This document shows positions 9,363 through 17,291 of a stretch of DNA of 64,000 nt, piece after piece (the stretch's first letter is position 1; every line of letters starts with the position of its first letter). Both the position numbers and the translations under genes were made by a program. The DNA is taken from assembly GCA_964634205.1 (NCBI GenBank), contig CAZWKE010000011.1:1-64000 (forward strand), given 5' to 3'. Source of the stretch: JAFGGG01 sp964634205. GTDB lineage: Bacteria > Spirochaetota > Spirochaetia > SZUA-6 > RPPD01. Under the pieces are notes generated by a model. That model was given only the letters and a program-made list of their open reading frames with translations. It was not told the DNA's origin and did not search any database.

Positions 9363-11140
9363 TGGATTACCGTTAAAAAATCGGAAATACTGTTTATAAC
9401 CGTTAACAGAAGCTGTTCCAGGGTATAGTGCTTTGTCCTATATGTTTTCAGGGTTTTTAAGGAATTTCTGGTGTTTTCCAATGGGTTCCCGATTATTTCG
9501 TCGAACATGGTTTTAATACCGCCCAGGTTTTCAATACCCTTTTCCACCAGTACGGCCGCATCTTTATCCTTGTCGCTGATCATATTGCGATACATTTTTT
9601 GATGGGTCAGATCGGACGCGATGTTATAACGCAGGCGCAGCAGGGCCTTGCCGTCCTCTTCATCCGGCGAAAGGGTTTTGTCAAAATGGAATATTTTATC
9701 TTCCAGCTCCTCCAGGCTCGACGCAAACGATAACAACCGCTGCTGATTCCGTTTGTTTTGGGTAAAGAAATAATCATTGATCAACTGCAGAATGTCCTGA
9801 ATCACCTCCTTATAGGTATATTTGATGTAGTTATAAAGCAGGGTAAGTGATTTGGTCCGGGAAAAAAAGGGCAGCCCCAGTTTGGTAAACAACTCTTCGC
9901 GATTTTCCGTATAATACAGGAGCGGCACAATACTCTGCTCTCCGAATAACGCCTCTATTTTTTTATTGACCACCTGCTCTTTTATTTGCTGCAGCTTGTT
10001 GCGTAGTTGGGATGAAATCTTTTGTTTACAGGCTTTAATGTAAAGTGCTCTTACGGGAAGGGTGGGCAGATAAAACTTCAAACGGTAATAAGGATCTTTT
10101 TTAAAGTATTTGATCAGATCCAACAAGGGAACGGCGGCATTAAATTTAGTTATCTCGGAAACGAGGGTAACAAACCCGTTTTTTAACGCGGATTTTTCCT
10201 GTTCCAGCTGCTGGGCAAGATTTTCATTCTCATTGATATCTTCATCAAGGCCCATGTTGTTTTCTAGCAACACCATGCTGTACAGCAGCTCATCGCTGAT
10301 TATAACATTGTTTTCAAGGTTGGAGAGAGCAAAAAACAGGGCGTAATATAATCTTTCCAGGTGATCGATAATAATGAGCGCCGGTGCGCTTTTAAAAAAG
10401 GGGTATTTTTTTTCCAACACACCATCCGGAAGCAGATAGCTGAAAAAATTAAACAACTCCCGATAGTGAAAAAGCACGATATTTTTTAGGGAAAATATCG
10501 GTTTTATTTCCGCCTCTACCTGGTTAAAGACCTTGGCGGGAATTGCTTTCAGATAATCGTCAATTCGCCGGTAAAACTGCTTTTCGAGTTTTTCCCTGCC
10601 GGTCCGGGCATAAGAATCTTCCATTTCATCAAGCGTAAAAAAATCTTCTATATTGCTTTTCGCATATGTGTAGTTTTTTTCCACAAGATGAACGATTAAC
10701 TGCTCTTTTACTTCAGCCTTTCCCGTAAAGTTATAGTAAAAGCTCTTCAGGGAAAATACGGCATGATAGAGGTCAAACAGATACTGGGCGAATTTAGGCG
10801 AAAGGTCCCTGGTTTCAAAACCCGTCAGGCCGGGGTTAACCTGTCTGATACTCCTTTTTAAATCCCGGATTTTCATGGACAAAAAAAGCCGTTCTTTGTC
10901 CTTGCCGCTCAAGAGGCCCTGCACCCATAACAGCAGTTTTTTCCACCAGCTTAACTGCCGAATCTCCGCGCGGATTATCCTCGATCTTTCATCGTCTTCA
11001 ATCTCTACCGGAACAATATATTCCTGCTCCTCGTTTTTTTGACTCTTGTAGATTTTTTCGAGCAGTTCCTTGCGTTCTTTTTCCGTTAGATTACTTGATA
11101 GTTCCCTCAGATTAGATTTCTTATCCACATACTCCACCAT
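9332..11140 (-). CDS. large conserved-looking protein of unknown function
   Basis: A 602-residue, mostly helical protein with many Leu, Lys and Glu residues and no clear catalytic motif. A short hydrophobic segment (WWKKLLLWVQGLLSG, about residues 65-79) could be amphipathic or membrane-touching; there is no signal peptide. It may belong to a spirochaete-only family I remember as DUF5312, but I cannot verify that here. It has its own promoter just upstream and is divergent from flaB. That position next to a flagellin gene hints at a motility or envelope role without proving it. The start codon ATG at 11140 has no strong ribosome-binding site; GTG at 11128 is an alternative. Confidence 0.75.
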   Translation of the reverse strand: MVEYVDKKSNLRELSSNLTEKERKELLEKIYKSQKNEEQEYIVPVEIEDDERSRIIRAEIRQLSWWKKLLLWVQGLLSGKDKERLFLSMKIRDLKRSIRQVNPGLTGFETRDLSPKFAQYLFDLYHAVFSLKSFYYNFTGKAEVKEQLIVHLVEKNYTYAKSNIEDFFTLDEMEDSYARTGREKLEKQFYRRIDDYLKAIPAKVFNQVEAEIKPIFSLKNIVLFHYRELFNFFSYLLPDGVLEKKYPFFKSAPALIIIDHLERLYYALFFALSNLENNVIISDELLYSMVLLENNMGLDEDINENENLAQQLEQEKSALKNGFVTLVSEITKFNAAVPLLDLIKYFKKDPYYRLKFYLPTLPVRALYIKACKQKISSQLRNKLQQIKEQVVNKKIEALFGEQSIVPLLYYTENREELFTKLGLPFFSRTKSLTLLYNYIKYTYKEVIQDILQLINDYFFTQNKRNQQRLLSFASSLEELEDKIFHFDKTLSPDEEDGKALLRLRYNIASDLTHQKMYRNMISDKDKDAAVLVEKGIENLGGIKTMFDEIIGNPLENTRNSLKTLKTYRTKHYTLEQLLLTVINSISDFLTVIHQVVEMENGK

Positions 11141-11154
11141 ATGTTCGTAGATTC

Positions 11155-11183
11155 ATCATAACATATCCATATAAAAGAGACAA
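11155..11183 (-). promoter_or_regulatory. sigma-70-type promoter of the 602-residue orphan
   Basis: On the minus strand TTGTCT (11178-11183) and TATGAT (11155-11160) are 17 bases apart. The predicted start is only about 8 bases upstream of the ATG at 11140, leaving a very short leader. Confidence 0.55.
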
Positions 11184-11265
11184 CTCCGTGGCTTCAGCAA
11201 TTTAAGCAGGCATTGAGCGTCAATTCTCAATACGAATTGTTGTTGCTACTTTTTTCTTTTTACGC

Positions 11266-11292
11266 TAAAGCACTTTTTTATTCTACCGAATA
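11266..11292 (+). promoter_or_regulatory. sigma-28 (FliA)-type flagellin promoter
   Basis: TAAA (11266-11269), 15 bases, then ACCGAATA (11285-11292). The enterobacterial and spirochaetal sigma-28 consensus is TAAA-N15-GCCGATAA, so the spacing is exact and the CCGA core is kept. A start near 11299 would give a leader of about 49 bases with AAGGAGG before the flaB ATG. The matching sigma gene is in this window at 26711-27499. Confidence 0.8.
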
Positions 11293-11347
11293 TCATAGTA
11301 GGCATACTGGACAAGGATGTCCAGGGAAAACAATCAAGGAGGATTGC

Positions 11348-12220
11348 ATGATTATCAATCACAACCTTAGTGCCATGTTTGCATTCCGGCACTTAAAACA
11401 AAACGGCTTAGCATTAGACAAGGATATGGAAAAACTCTCATCCGGGCTGCGTATCACCAGAGCAGGTGATGACGCTTCCGGGTTGGCTGTTTCCGAGAAA
11501 CTGCGTTCACAGATCCGCGGCCTGCACCGCGCCTCCATGAATGCGGAGGACGGCATCTCCTTTATCCAGGTAGCGGAAGGATACCTGCAGGAATCACAGG
11601 ACATTCTGCAGCGCCTGCGTGAGCTGGCCGTACAGGCCTCCAACGGCATCTATTCCGATGAAGACCGTATGCAGATTCAGGTAGAGGTTTCCCAGCTTGT
11701 GGATGAGGTCAACAGGATCGCGTCTCACGGTCAGTTTAACGGGATGAACTTCTTAACCGGCCGCTTTGCCCGTTTTACGGGAGAAAACTCGGTAACCGGC
11801 AGTATGTGGTTTCATATCGGAGCCAATATGGACCAGCGCGAGCGCGTATATATCGGAACCATGACCGCACAGGGCCTTGGAATTCAGGGTGCCGATGGTT
11901 ATCCGCATGACGCAACCTTTATCTCACTGTCCACACCGGACGGTGCCAACCGTTCCATTGGTATCATCGATGTGGCCCTGAAAAGAGTGAGCAAACAGCG
12001 CGCGGACCTGGGTGCTTCACAGAACCGTCTGGAATACGCGGTACGCGGCCTGGACGCGGGCGCCGAAAATATGCAGGCGGCCGAATCACGCATTCGCGAT
12101 GCCGATATGGCCAAGCAAATGGTAAGCTTTGTCAAGAACCAAATTTTGGTACAGTCGGCAACATCCATGCTTGCTCAGGCAAACACAAAGCCGCAGTCGG
12201 TATTACAGTTATTCCGCTAA
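11348..12220 (+). CDS. flaB: core flagellin FlaB of the periplasmic flagellum
   Basis: A 290-residue flagellin, the usual length for spirochaetal FlaB, with only the conserved D0/D1 domains and no variable D2/D3. The N-terminus (MIINHNLSAMFAFRH, then KLSSGLRITRAGDDASGLAVSE) and the C-terminus (ATSMLAQANTKPQSVLQLFR) are the coiled-coil polymerisation regions. The ATG at 11348 is fixed by AAGGAGG seven bases upstream and by homology; an in-frame GTG 45 codons earlier is not used. A sigma-28-type promoter precedes it and a strong terminator follows, so it is a single-gene transcript expressed late in flagellar assembly. Other filament genes (fliS, fliD, flgK) are not in this window. Confidence 0.97.
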   Translation: MIINHNLSAMFAFRHLKQNGLALDKDMEKLSSGLRITRAGDDASGLAVSEKLRSQIRGLHRASMNAEDGISFIQVAEGYLQESQDILQRLRELAVQASNGIYSDEDRMQIQVEVSQLVDEVNRIASHGQFNGMNFLTGRFARFTGENSVTGSMWFHIGANMDQRERVYIGTMTAQGLGIQGADGYPHDATFISLSTPDGANRSIGIIDVALKRVSKQRADLGASQNRLEYAVRGLDAGAENMQAAESRIRDADMAKQMVSFVKNQILVQSATSMLAQANTKPQSVLQLFR

Positions 12221-12243
12221 TATATTTTTTAAAGATCAAAAAC

Positions 12244-12273
12244 AAAAACCCCGGCTTATCACCGGGGTTTTTT
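12244..12273 (+). terminator. Rho-independent terminator after flaB
   Basis: An A tract, then CCCCGG and CCGGGG around a 7-base loop, then TTTTTT. The A tract and T tract extend the stem. It lies 24 bases after the flaB stop and before cca. Confidence 0.92.
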
Positions 12274-12290
12274 ACTATAGGCTTATGCGA

Positions 12291-12319
12291 TTGACAAGAA
12301 CCGGAAGAGAATCTACCTT
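12291..12319 (+). promoter_or_regulatory. candidate promoter of cca
   Basis: TTGACA (12291-12296), 17 bases, then TACCTT (12314-12319). The -35 box is perfect and the -10 box is weak. The predicted start coincides with the A of the ATG at 12326, and no ribosome-binding site is seen at normal spacing, so the message could be leaderless. Confidence 0.5.
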
Positions 12320-12325
12320 TTATAT

Positions 12326-13684
12326 ATGCGTTTACACGTACCGAAAGAACTAAAGGATTTTGCGCTTACCTGCAAAGAACACGGCTACCAATGTTTTCTG
12401 GTAGGCGGGGCTGTTCGTGATCTGCTTATGAGACGAACGGTAAAGGACTTTGACCTTGCCACCAATGCCCTGCCCCGCCAGGTAATGAAATTATTCAAGC
12501 GGGTCATTCCCACGGGTTTGCAGCACGGCACGGTCACGGTACTTTACAAGAAATACCAGTTTGAGGTTACCACCTTCAGAATCGAGGGCAGGTATGAGGA
12601 TTTCAGAAGACCCGAAAGCGTGGAGTATGCCGCTTCGATCGATGAGGATCTTAAGCGGCGGGACTTCAGCATTAATGCCATCGCCTATGATCTCCAAACG
12701 GGGGCACTGCTCGATCCGTTTCACGGCAGGGAGGACATCAAGGCAAAAATCATCCGTGCTATCGGCAATCCGGAAGAACGCCTGAAAGAGGACGCCCTGC
12801 GCACCCTGCGCGCCTGTCGCTTTGCCTGTGTATTTCGGTTTGAAATCGAGGAAGAGACGCTTCAGGCAATAACCCGCACTGCCGCTTTGATAAATCGGAT
12901 TTCCAAAGAGCGTATCAGGGATGAACTGGTTAAAATCATCGCAAGCGGTATACCTTCACAGGGATTTGAGCTGCTTTCCAAGGTGAAACTCCTGCACTTT
13001 ATCATGCCTGAACTTGAAGCATGCAGAGGGGTTACCCAGCCGGCCATGCATTGCTTTGACGTCTATTTTCACTCACTCTATTCCTGCGATGCCGCTCCGG
13101 CCGCAAACCTTACCGTGAGACTGGCCGCGCTTCTGCATGATATCGGCAAACCGCTCTGCGTAACCCGGAACATTGAGGGAGAGCTGCGCTTTTTCGGTCA
13201 CGAAAAAAAATCCGCCGATATGTCCCGGCGCATTCTCCGGCGCCTTAAGTTTCCCAATGCGGTGATCAACTCTGTGTATCATCTTATCTTCCATCATATG
13301 TGGGGGTATGATGATTCCTGGACGGATGCCGCGGTAAGAAGATTCTTACGGCGCGTGGGCCCTGAAAATATTGATGAGCTGTTTCTTTTAAGAAAAGCGG
13401 ATCAGGCGGGAATGTGCAACCGCCCTGCTTCACCGTTGGCCCTGGATGCGTTTCGCAGACACATCGACCGGGTTTTGGCGGATGCCGCGGCGCTCACCGT
13501 GCATGATCTTGCGATAAACGGAAATGATATCAAACGTGAACTTGCCCTGGATGAGGGAGTATATATCGGGAAGATTCTGGACTTTCTTCTTGAATCCGTG
13601 CTGGATGATCCTGCCTTGAATACTCACGCCAGACTGTTGGAAATGGCGCGGAAATTTTATAAGCAGCGCCTTAAGCCTTTTTAG
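12326..13684 (+). CDS. cca: CCA-adding tRNA nucleotidyltransferase / poly(A) polymerase family
   Basis: A 452-residue class II nucleotidyltransferase. It has the G-rich motif FLVGGAVRDLL, the metal-binding DFDLAT, the RRDFSINAIAYD motif, and the base-recognition region GNPEERLKEDALRTLRACRFA. A C-terminal HD domain (LLHDIGKPLC, then HHMW) completes it, as in bacterial CCA-adding enzymes of this size. It finishes or repairs tRNA 3' ends; poly(A) polymerase I shares the core, so the symbol is probable rather than certain. It follows the flaB terminator and overlaps the convergent rnc gene by 14 bases. Confidence 0.88.
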   Translation: MRLHVPKELKDFALTCKEHGYQCFLVGGAVRDLLMRRTVKDFDLATNALPRQVMKLFKRVIPTGLQHGTVTVLYKKYQFEVTTFRIEGRYEDFRRPESVEYAASIDEDLKRRDFSINAIAYDLQTGALLDPFHGREDIKAKIIRAIGNPEERLKEDALRTLRACRFACVFRFEIEEETLQAITRTAALINRISKERIRDELVKIIASGIPSQGFELLSKVKLLHFIMPELEACRGVTQPAMHCFDVYFHSLYSCDAAPAANLTVRLAALLHDIGKPLCVTRNIEGELRFFGHEKKSADMSRRILRRLKFPNAVINSVYHLIFHHMWGYDDSWTDAAVRRFLRRVGPENIDELFLLRKADQAGMCNRPASPLALDAFRRHIDRVLADAAALTVHDLAINGNDIKRELALDEGVYIGKILDFLLESVLDDPALNTHARLLEMARKFYKQRLKPF

Positions 13685-14429
13685 GGGTAGATTTTTTATT
13701 TAATTTGTTATACGCAATCCCCGCGGCTTCCTGTTCCGCTTCTTTTTTGTTTTTTCCCACACCTTTGCCGTAGGAGACATTATTGATACTTACCTCAATC
13801 ACAAAGGTTTTATCATGATCGGGACCGCTTTTTTTTACGACATTATATTTGGGATAAGATTTATATCGCTTCTGCACAAACTCCTGCAGCAAACTCTTAT
13901 AATCTTTTTTGTGCCGGTCTTCCACCACCTTGTCTATCTCGGGGATCAACAGGCGCAGTACGAAATCCTTTACCAGCGCATACCCCGAATCCAGATAATA
14001 AGCACCGATGATGGCCTCCATGGCATCGGCCAGCAGGGCTTTTTTACTCCGTCCTCCGGAATATTCTTCACCCTTGCCGATGAGGATATAGTTGTCAACG
14101 CGGATTTTTTTGGCTACGGTCGCCAGAATATCTTCACTTACCACAAAGGATTTGATCTTTGCCAGGTCACCTTCAGTCTTATCTCCGGAAGTGATAAATA
14201 GGTACTCGCTGATGATCAATCCCAAAACAGAATCGCCCAGAAATTCCAGCTTTTCATTGTTTTCGGTTTCTACCGGTATTTCATTTGCGTATGAACGGTG
14301 AGCAAAAGCCAGGTTCAAGAGTTTATCGCTCTTGAACCTGATTCCGGCTAGCTTCTGAAATAATTTTAATTCTTTTTTTCTTTCCTGGTCTATCGGAGGT
14401 GCAATTAAATGATTTGTATTTTTTAACAT
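13671..14429 (-). CDS. rnc: ribonuclease III
   Basis: A 252-residue RNase III with the signature NNEKLEFLGDSVLG (about residues 58-70), the second acidic cluster near ALLADAMEAIIGAYYLDSG, and a C-terminal double-stranded RNA-binding domain ending GKNKKEAEQEAAGIAYNKL. It cuts double-stranded RNA in rRNA and mRNA maturation. It is the last gene of rpmF-acpP-rnc, 16 bases after acpP; rpmF, acpP and rnc are commonly linked in bacteria. Confidence 0.97.
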   Translation of the reverse strand: MLKNTNHLIAPPIDQERKKELKLFQKLAGIRFKSDKLLNLAFAHRSYANEIPVETENNEKLEFLGDSVLGLIISEYLFITSGDKTEGDLAKIKSFVVSEDILATVAKKIRVDNYILIGKGEEYSGGRSKKALLADAMEAIIGAYYLDSGYALVKDFVLRLLIPEIDKVVEDRHKKDYKSLLQEFVQKRYKSYPKYNVVKKSGPDHDKTFVIEVSINNVSYGKGVGKNKKEAEQEAAGIAYNKLNKKSTPKKA

Positions 14430-14445
14430 GGATTAACGTAAAATG

Positions 14446-14694
14446 TTATTTTTTATCAAGTTCTGATTTGATGTATTCCAGCGCGTCTCCTACCGTTTCG
14501 AACTCATTGGCTTTTTCATCAGGAATGGTAATTCCAAGTTCCTCTTCAATCGCGTACACAAGTTCATAAGTATCCAGACTATCCGCACCGAGGTCCTCTC
14601 TAAAAGAAGCATTCGGTGTGATCTCACTCTCGTCCCTTTCCAGTCTTTCAGCAATCAGTTTTTTCATCTTTCCTAAAAGTTCATTTTTATCCAT
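14446..14694 (-). CDS. acpP: acyl carrier protein
   Basis: An 82-residue acidic four-helix carrier protein. GADSLDTYELV holds Ser39, the phosphopantetheine attachment site. It carries acyl chains in fatty acid synthesis. It lies between rpmF and rnc. The precursor of its cofactor arm is made by the coaD product, encoded immediately upstream. Confidence 0.97.
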   Translation of the reverse strand: MDKNELLGKMKKLIAERLERDESEITPNASFREDLGADSLDTYELVYAIEEELGITIPDEKANEFETVGDALEYIKSELDKK

Positions 14695-14720
14695 ACATAA
14701 CTCCTTTTATTGTTTTATGG

Positions 14721-14909
14721 TTAAGCCATTTCTTCAGGCTTCAGGATTTGTTTTCCCCGATAGAAACCGCATTTAGGGCATACTCGATGTAACACCGTGA
14801 GATTCCCGCAGTTATTACATTCGACCAGGTTTGTAGGCGATAAACGCATATTAATCGTTTTTCTACCGCGAGTCCGTGCTTTTGACGTTTTATGCTTTGG
14901 TACTGCCAT
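14721..14909 (-). CDS. rpmF: 50S ribosomal protein L32
   Basis: A 62-residue protein beginning MAVPKHKTSKARTRGRK, with a four-cysteine zinc ribbon (CNNC then CPKC). This is the cysteine-containing L32 form. It heads the rpmF-acpP-rnc transcript behind a clear promoter, with AAGGA before the ATG. Confidence 0.97.
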   Translation of the reverse strand: MAVPKHKTSKARTRGRKTINMRLSPTNLVECNNCGNLTVLHRVCPKCGFYRGKQILKPEEMA

Positions 14910-14947
14910 ATTCCATCCTTACGTCGTGTTTGTAGTTAAGATAGCAA

Positions 14948-14976
14948 AAATTACACTATTGTTACTGTATTGTCAA
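14948..14976 (-). promoter_or_regulatory. sigma-70 promoter of rpmF-acpP-rnc
   Basis: On the minus strand TTGACA (14971-14976), 17 bases, then TAATTT (14948-14953). The -35 box overlaps the last codons of coaD. Confidence 0.75.
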
Positions 14977-15455
14977 GGTCTTTGTAGTTTTAACTTTAAG
15001 GCTTTAGCCACCAGATCGGGAACCATTTCCGAAATATCACCGTTAAACATCGCCACCTCTTTTATGGCGGATGAGCGAAGCACAAAATATTTTTTATCGG
15101 TCGGTAAAAAGATCGTCTCAATATCGGCGTTTAATGCTTTGTTCATCATTGACAGCTCGAACTCATAATCAAAGTCCGAGAGTGCCCGCACACCCCGTAA
15201 AATAACATTTGCTTCCATCTTCTGGGCGAAATCAACAATCAAACCCTCCCACAGATGAACGTTCACATTCTCATGTATTTTTACCAGTTTTTCCATCATC
15301 TCAAAGCGTTCCCGGGGCGTAAAAAAACATTTTTTTTCGGGATTTACCGCAATGACAATCTCAATATGATCGAAAATCTTTACCGCCCTGGAGATAACAT
15401 TTAAATGTCCGTTGTTCGGGGGATCGAATGTTCCCGGATAAATAACACGTATCAT
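14973..15455 (-). CDS. coaD: phosphopantetheine adenylyltransferase
   Basis: A 160-residue nucleotidylyltransferase of standard CoaD length. YPGTFDPPNNGHLNVI contains the TxGH-type ATP site (here NNGH), and PTDKKYFVLRSSAIKEVA carries the second ATP-binding motif close to the ISSTxVR-like position. It converts 4'-phosphopantetheine to dephospho-CoA. The start ATG has GGAG upstream, and a promoter lies just before it. Confidence 0.95.
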   Translation of the reverse strand: MIRVIYPGTFDPPNNGHLNVISRAVKIFDHIEIVIAVNPEKKCFFTPRERFEMMEKLVKIHENVNVHLWEGLIVDFAQKMEANVILRGVRALSDFDYEFELSMMNKALNADIETIFLPTDKKYFVLRSSAIKEVAMFNGDISEMVPDLVAKALKLKLQRP

Positions 15456-15470
15456 ACAAGCTCCGGCAAT

Positions 15471-15499
15471 AGCTTACACAAATTAAAATCCAAGGTCAA
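15471..15499 (-). promoter_or_regulatory. candidate sigma-70 promoter of coaD
   Basis: TTGACC (15494-15499), 17 bases, then TAAGCT (15471-15476) on the minus strand. The -35 is good and the -10 weak. The start would leave a leader of about 10 bases. Confidence 0.45.
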
Positions 15500-15570
15500 G
15501 GAGTGGTGAAATGACAATAAGTGGAAAAAAAGATACTGCAACGAACCTTACAGAAAAAAAGTCGAATTTA

Positions 15571-15599
15571 TTGATTTTTCGGCGGCACTTATGTAGAAT
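15571..15599 (+). promoter_or_regulatory. candidate promoter of the small lipoprotein gene
   Basis: TTGATT (15571-15576), 17 bases, TAGAAT (15594-15599). A start 6-7 bases downstream would fall 2-3 bases before the ATG at 15609, which lacks a ribosome-binding site, so the transcript could be essentially leaderless. Confidence 0.45.
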
Positions 15600-15608
15600 T
15601 TAAACAAA

Positions 15609-16100
15609 ATGGAGAAAAATGGATTATTCGGTCTGCTTGTCAGTTTCCTGTTATTTCTACTACTATGCTGTTCCACGGTCACGGAACATAACGCCGCCGG
15701 GGACTCAAAAAATTACCAGGCAAGTCAGGAGGAATACAATACAGCCTACAAGGAAACATATCGTTTCATAGAAACAATCCAAGAGACAATGGATACCGGA
15801 AATTTTCCCGCCTGGAAGAAGCTTCTGACCGCCGAATACATACATAAGTACAGTGATCCACGATACTTAAAGCGGATATCGAATGAACCCGGCCTGAAAA
15901 ACAACCATATCGTTCTGCATAATCTTCATGATTACTTTGTCTATGTTTTTATACCCAGTCGGTCGGGCATTACAATGGATCGGATAGAGTTCATTACGCA
16001 GAACCGCGTTAAGGTTATTACTATTGTAAACAATACCGATTATGTGATATATTTATTGCAAAAGGAAGAAAACCATTTATGGAAAATCGGGGTGTGGTAG
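15609..16100 (+). CDS. small lipoprotein, unknown function
   Basis: A 163-residue protein with a type II signal peptide. A hydrophobic run (GLLVSFLLFLLL) ends in two adjacent cysteines (20 and 21), one of which would be lipidated. The mature part (KNYQASQEEYNTAYKETY, then a C-terminal region IEFITQNRVKVITIVNN with TDYVIYLLQKEENHLWKIG) looks like a small alpha/beta fold of the NTF2-like kind, but this is a guess. It precedes a secreted HEAT-repeat protein by 52 bases, so the two may form an envelope operon. Confidence 0.7.
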   Translation: MEKNGLFGLLVSFLLFLLLCCSTVTEHNAAGDSKNYQASQEEYNTAYKETYRFIETIQETMDTGNFPAWKKLLTAEYIHKYSDPRYLKRISNEPGLKNNHIVLHNLHDYFVYVFIPSRSGITMDRIEFITQNRVKVITIVNNTDYVIYLLQKEENHLWKIGVW

Positions 16101-16152
16101 TGTATAGCCGATATAATAGTATACACGTAATATAATTAAACGGAGTGTAAAA

Positions 16153-16887
16153 ATGAAAACAAAAGCCTTGTGCATTCTTTTTAGCCTGTATTTTTTTATC
16201 TCCATTACGGCTGTTTTTGCCCAGAGTGAAGACAGCACTTCTACCGGCAAGGAACCGTCTGTTGAGGAGCTTTACCTGAAAAATCCCCAACTGCAGATAA
16301 TTAATGAAGAAGCCGCGGCTGATGGCAGGGAATCAAAGTTGCTGGCCGTTTCACACGCGGAAGATTCATTGAAAAAGGGTGTTTCCGGAGATGAAGAATA
16401 TACCATGGTCCTGATTTTGGGTCGTCTTGCAGGCGAAGGCACCACCACAATTCTCTCACGGCAGGGCCGTGTCGTCAATTATTTTCCCGAGGTACGTGGC
16501 CAGGCCTGCAGCGCGCTTCAATTTGTACAAGGAGACAAAGCCAAGGCCAAGGCTGTAAACATCCTCATCGGTGTGCTTGTAAACGATGTAGATCCGATCG
16601 TTAAATCAAATGCAGCCTATGCTCTGGGTGTTATCGGACTGAATGAAAACGGATATACCGTACAGGCGATTGCCTCAGCAATAAAGGTCCAGGATGAACT
16701 GGCCCCAAATGACAATTTTGCTTATGTTTCTGCCCTGGCATTAGGAAAAATCGCCAAGGCTAATAACGGTATTTACCAACCCCAGGCCTTCCGGGCCCTG
16801 GTAAGAATTGCCCAGGGCAACTACAGCAGAGTGGTCAAGGACAAAGCCCTCGAGGTGCTTGAGGAACTGAGGCAGTATAACAAATAA
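16153..16887 (+). CDS. secreted HEAT-repeat protein
   Basis: A 244-residue protein with a signal peptide probably cut after residue 23 (AVFA, then QSEDS). Helical repeats follow, including VRGQACSALQFVQGDKAKAK, VKSNAAYALGVIGLNENG and YVSALALGKIAKANNG, characteristic of HEAT repeats. Such proteins are binding scaffolds; the partner is unknown. GGAGTG precedes the ATG. Its 3' end converges on the minus-strand group ending at 16905, with a shared hairpin between them. Confidence 0.75.
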   Translation: MKTKALCILFSLYFFISITAVFAQSEDSTSTGKEPSVEELYLKNPQLQIINEEAAADGRESKLLAVSHAEDSLKKGVSGDEEYTMVLILGRLAGEGTTTILSRQGRVVNYFPEVRGQACSALQFVQGDKAKAKAVNILIGVLVNDVDPIVKSNAAYALGVIGLNENGYTVQAIASAIKVQDELAPNDNFAYVSALALGKIAKANNGIYQPQAFRALVRIAQGNYSRVVKDKALEVLEELRQYNK

Positions 16888-16890
16888 ATT

Positions 16891-16916
16891 AAAACAAAAT
16901 TAGATTATTTTGTTTT
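16891..16916. terminator. A/T-rich inverted repeat between convergent genes
   Basis: AAAACAAAAT and ATTTTGTTTT form a perfect 10-bp inverted repeat with a 6-base loop. It starts 4 bases after one stop codon and overlaps the last codons of the opposing gene. Read from either side it ends in a T-rich arm, so it could act in both directions, although the stem is poor in G and C. Confidence 0.5.
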
Positions 16917-17288
16917 GAGAATGGTAGTTCTCCAATCCGGCATGTTGTCCGGATCTTCATACTGAATTCTTTTTCTTATTACAAAAGGGAATATGGAAGG
17001 GTCACGTTGGAAGCGAACGATACCAAAACTGCCGTTTCCCAGATAACACACCTTTTCATGTGATGCTAATTCCTCGGTCTTTTCAATAGTCTTCAGAATA
17101 CAATCAAAATGGGCGGGTTGTCCTGTTTCCAAATGATGTATTGCGGATACCAGGTCCCTGATCTGGTTTTTGCATAACGGGCACAGCGGATAATTCTTGT
17201 TTTCTTCCGGCCTCCTCCGCTCCCTGTTCATTTTGTTCCGGTTCCGATGAGGGTTATAATGCGATTTTTTGCGGTTATGGTATGACAT
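16905..17288 (-). CDS. small Cys-rich basic protein, unknown
   Basis: A 127-residue protein. The first 30 residues are strongly basic and Asn/His/Arg-rich. A CPLC motif (about residue 36) and downstream H and C residues (AHFDC) could form a zinc knuckle; the remainder (VCYLGNGSFGIVRF) is predicted beta. I recognise no named family, but the layout suggests a nucleic-acid-binding role. It starts three bases after the FlgM-like gene, with AAGGA lying inside that gene's last codons, so the two are translationally coupled. Confidence 0.65.
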   Translation of the reverse strand: MSYHNRKKSHYNPHRNRNKMNRERRRPEENKNYPLCPLCKNQIRDLVSAIHHLETGQPAHFDCILKTIEKTEELASHEKVCYLGNGSFGIVRFQRDPSIFPFVIRKRIQYEDPDNMPDWRTTILKTK

Positions 17289-17291
17289 ATT

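Noticed and set aside
11213..11347. Longer flagellin starting at GTG 11213
   Set aside because: The extension contains the sigma-28-type promoter and the AAGGAGG site; FlaB proteins begin MIINHN at 11348.
16107..16114. Sigma-28 -10 box GCCGATAT before the HEAT-repeat gene
   Set aside because: No TAAA-like -35 lies 15 bases upstream, and the overlapping TATAAT suggests an ordinary promoter.
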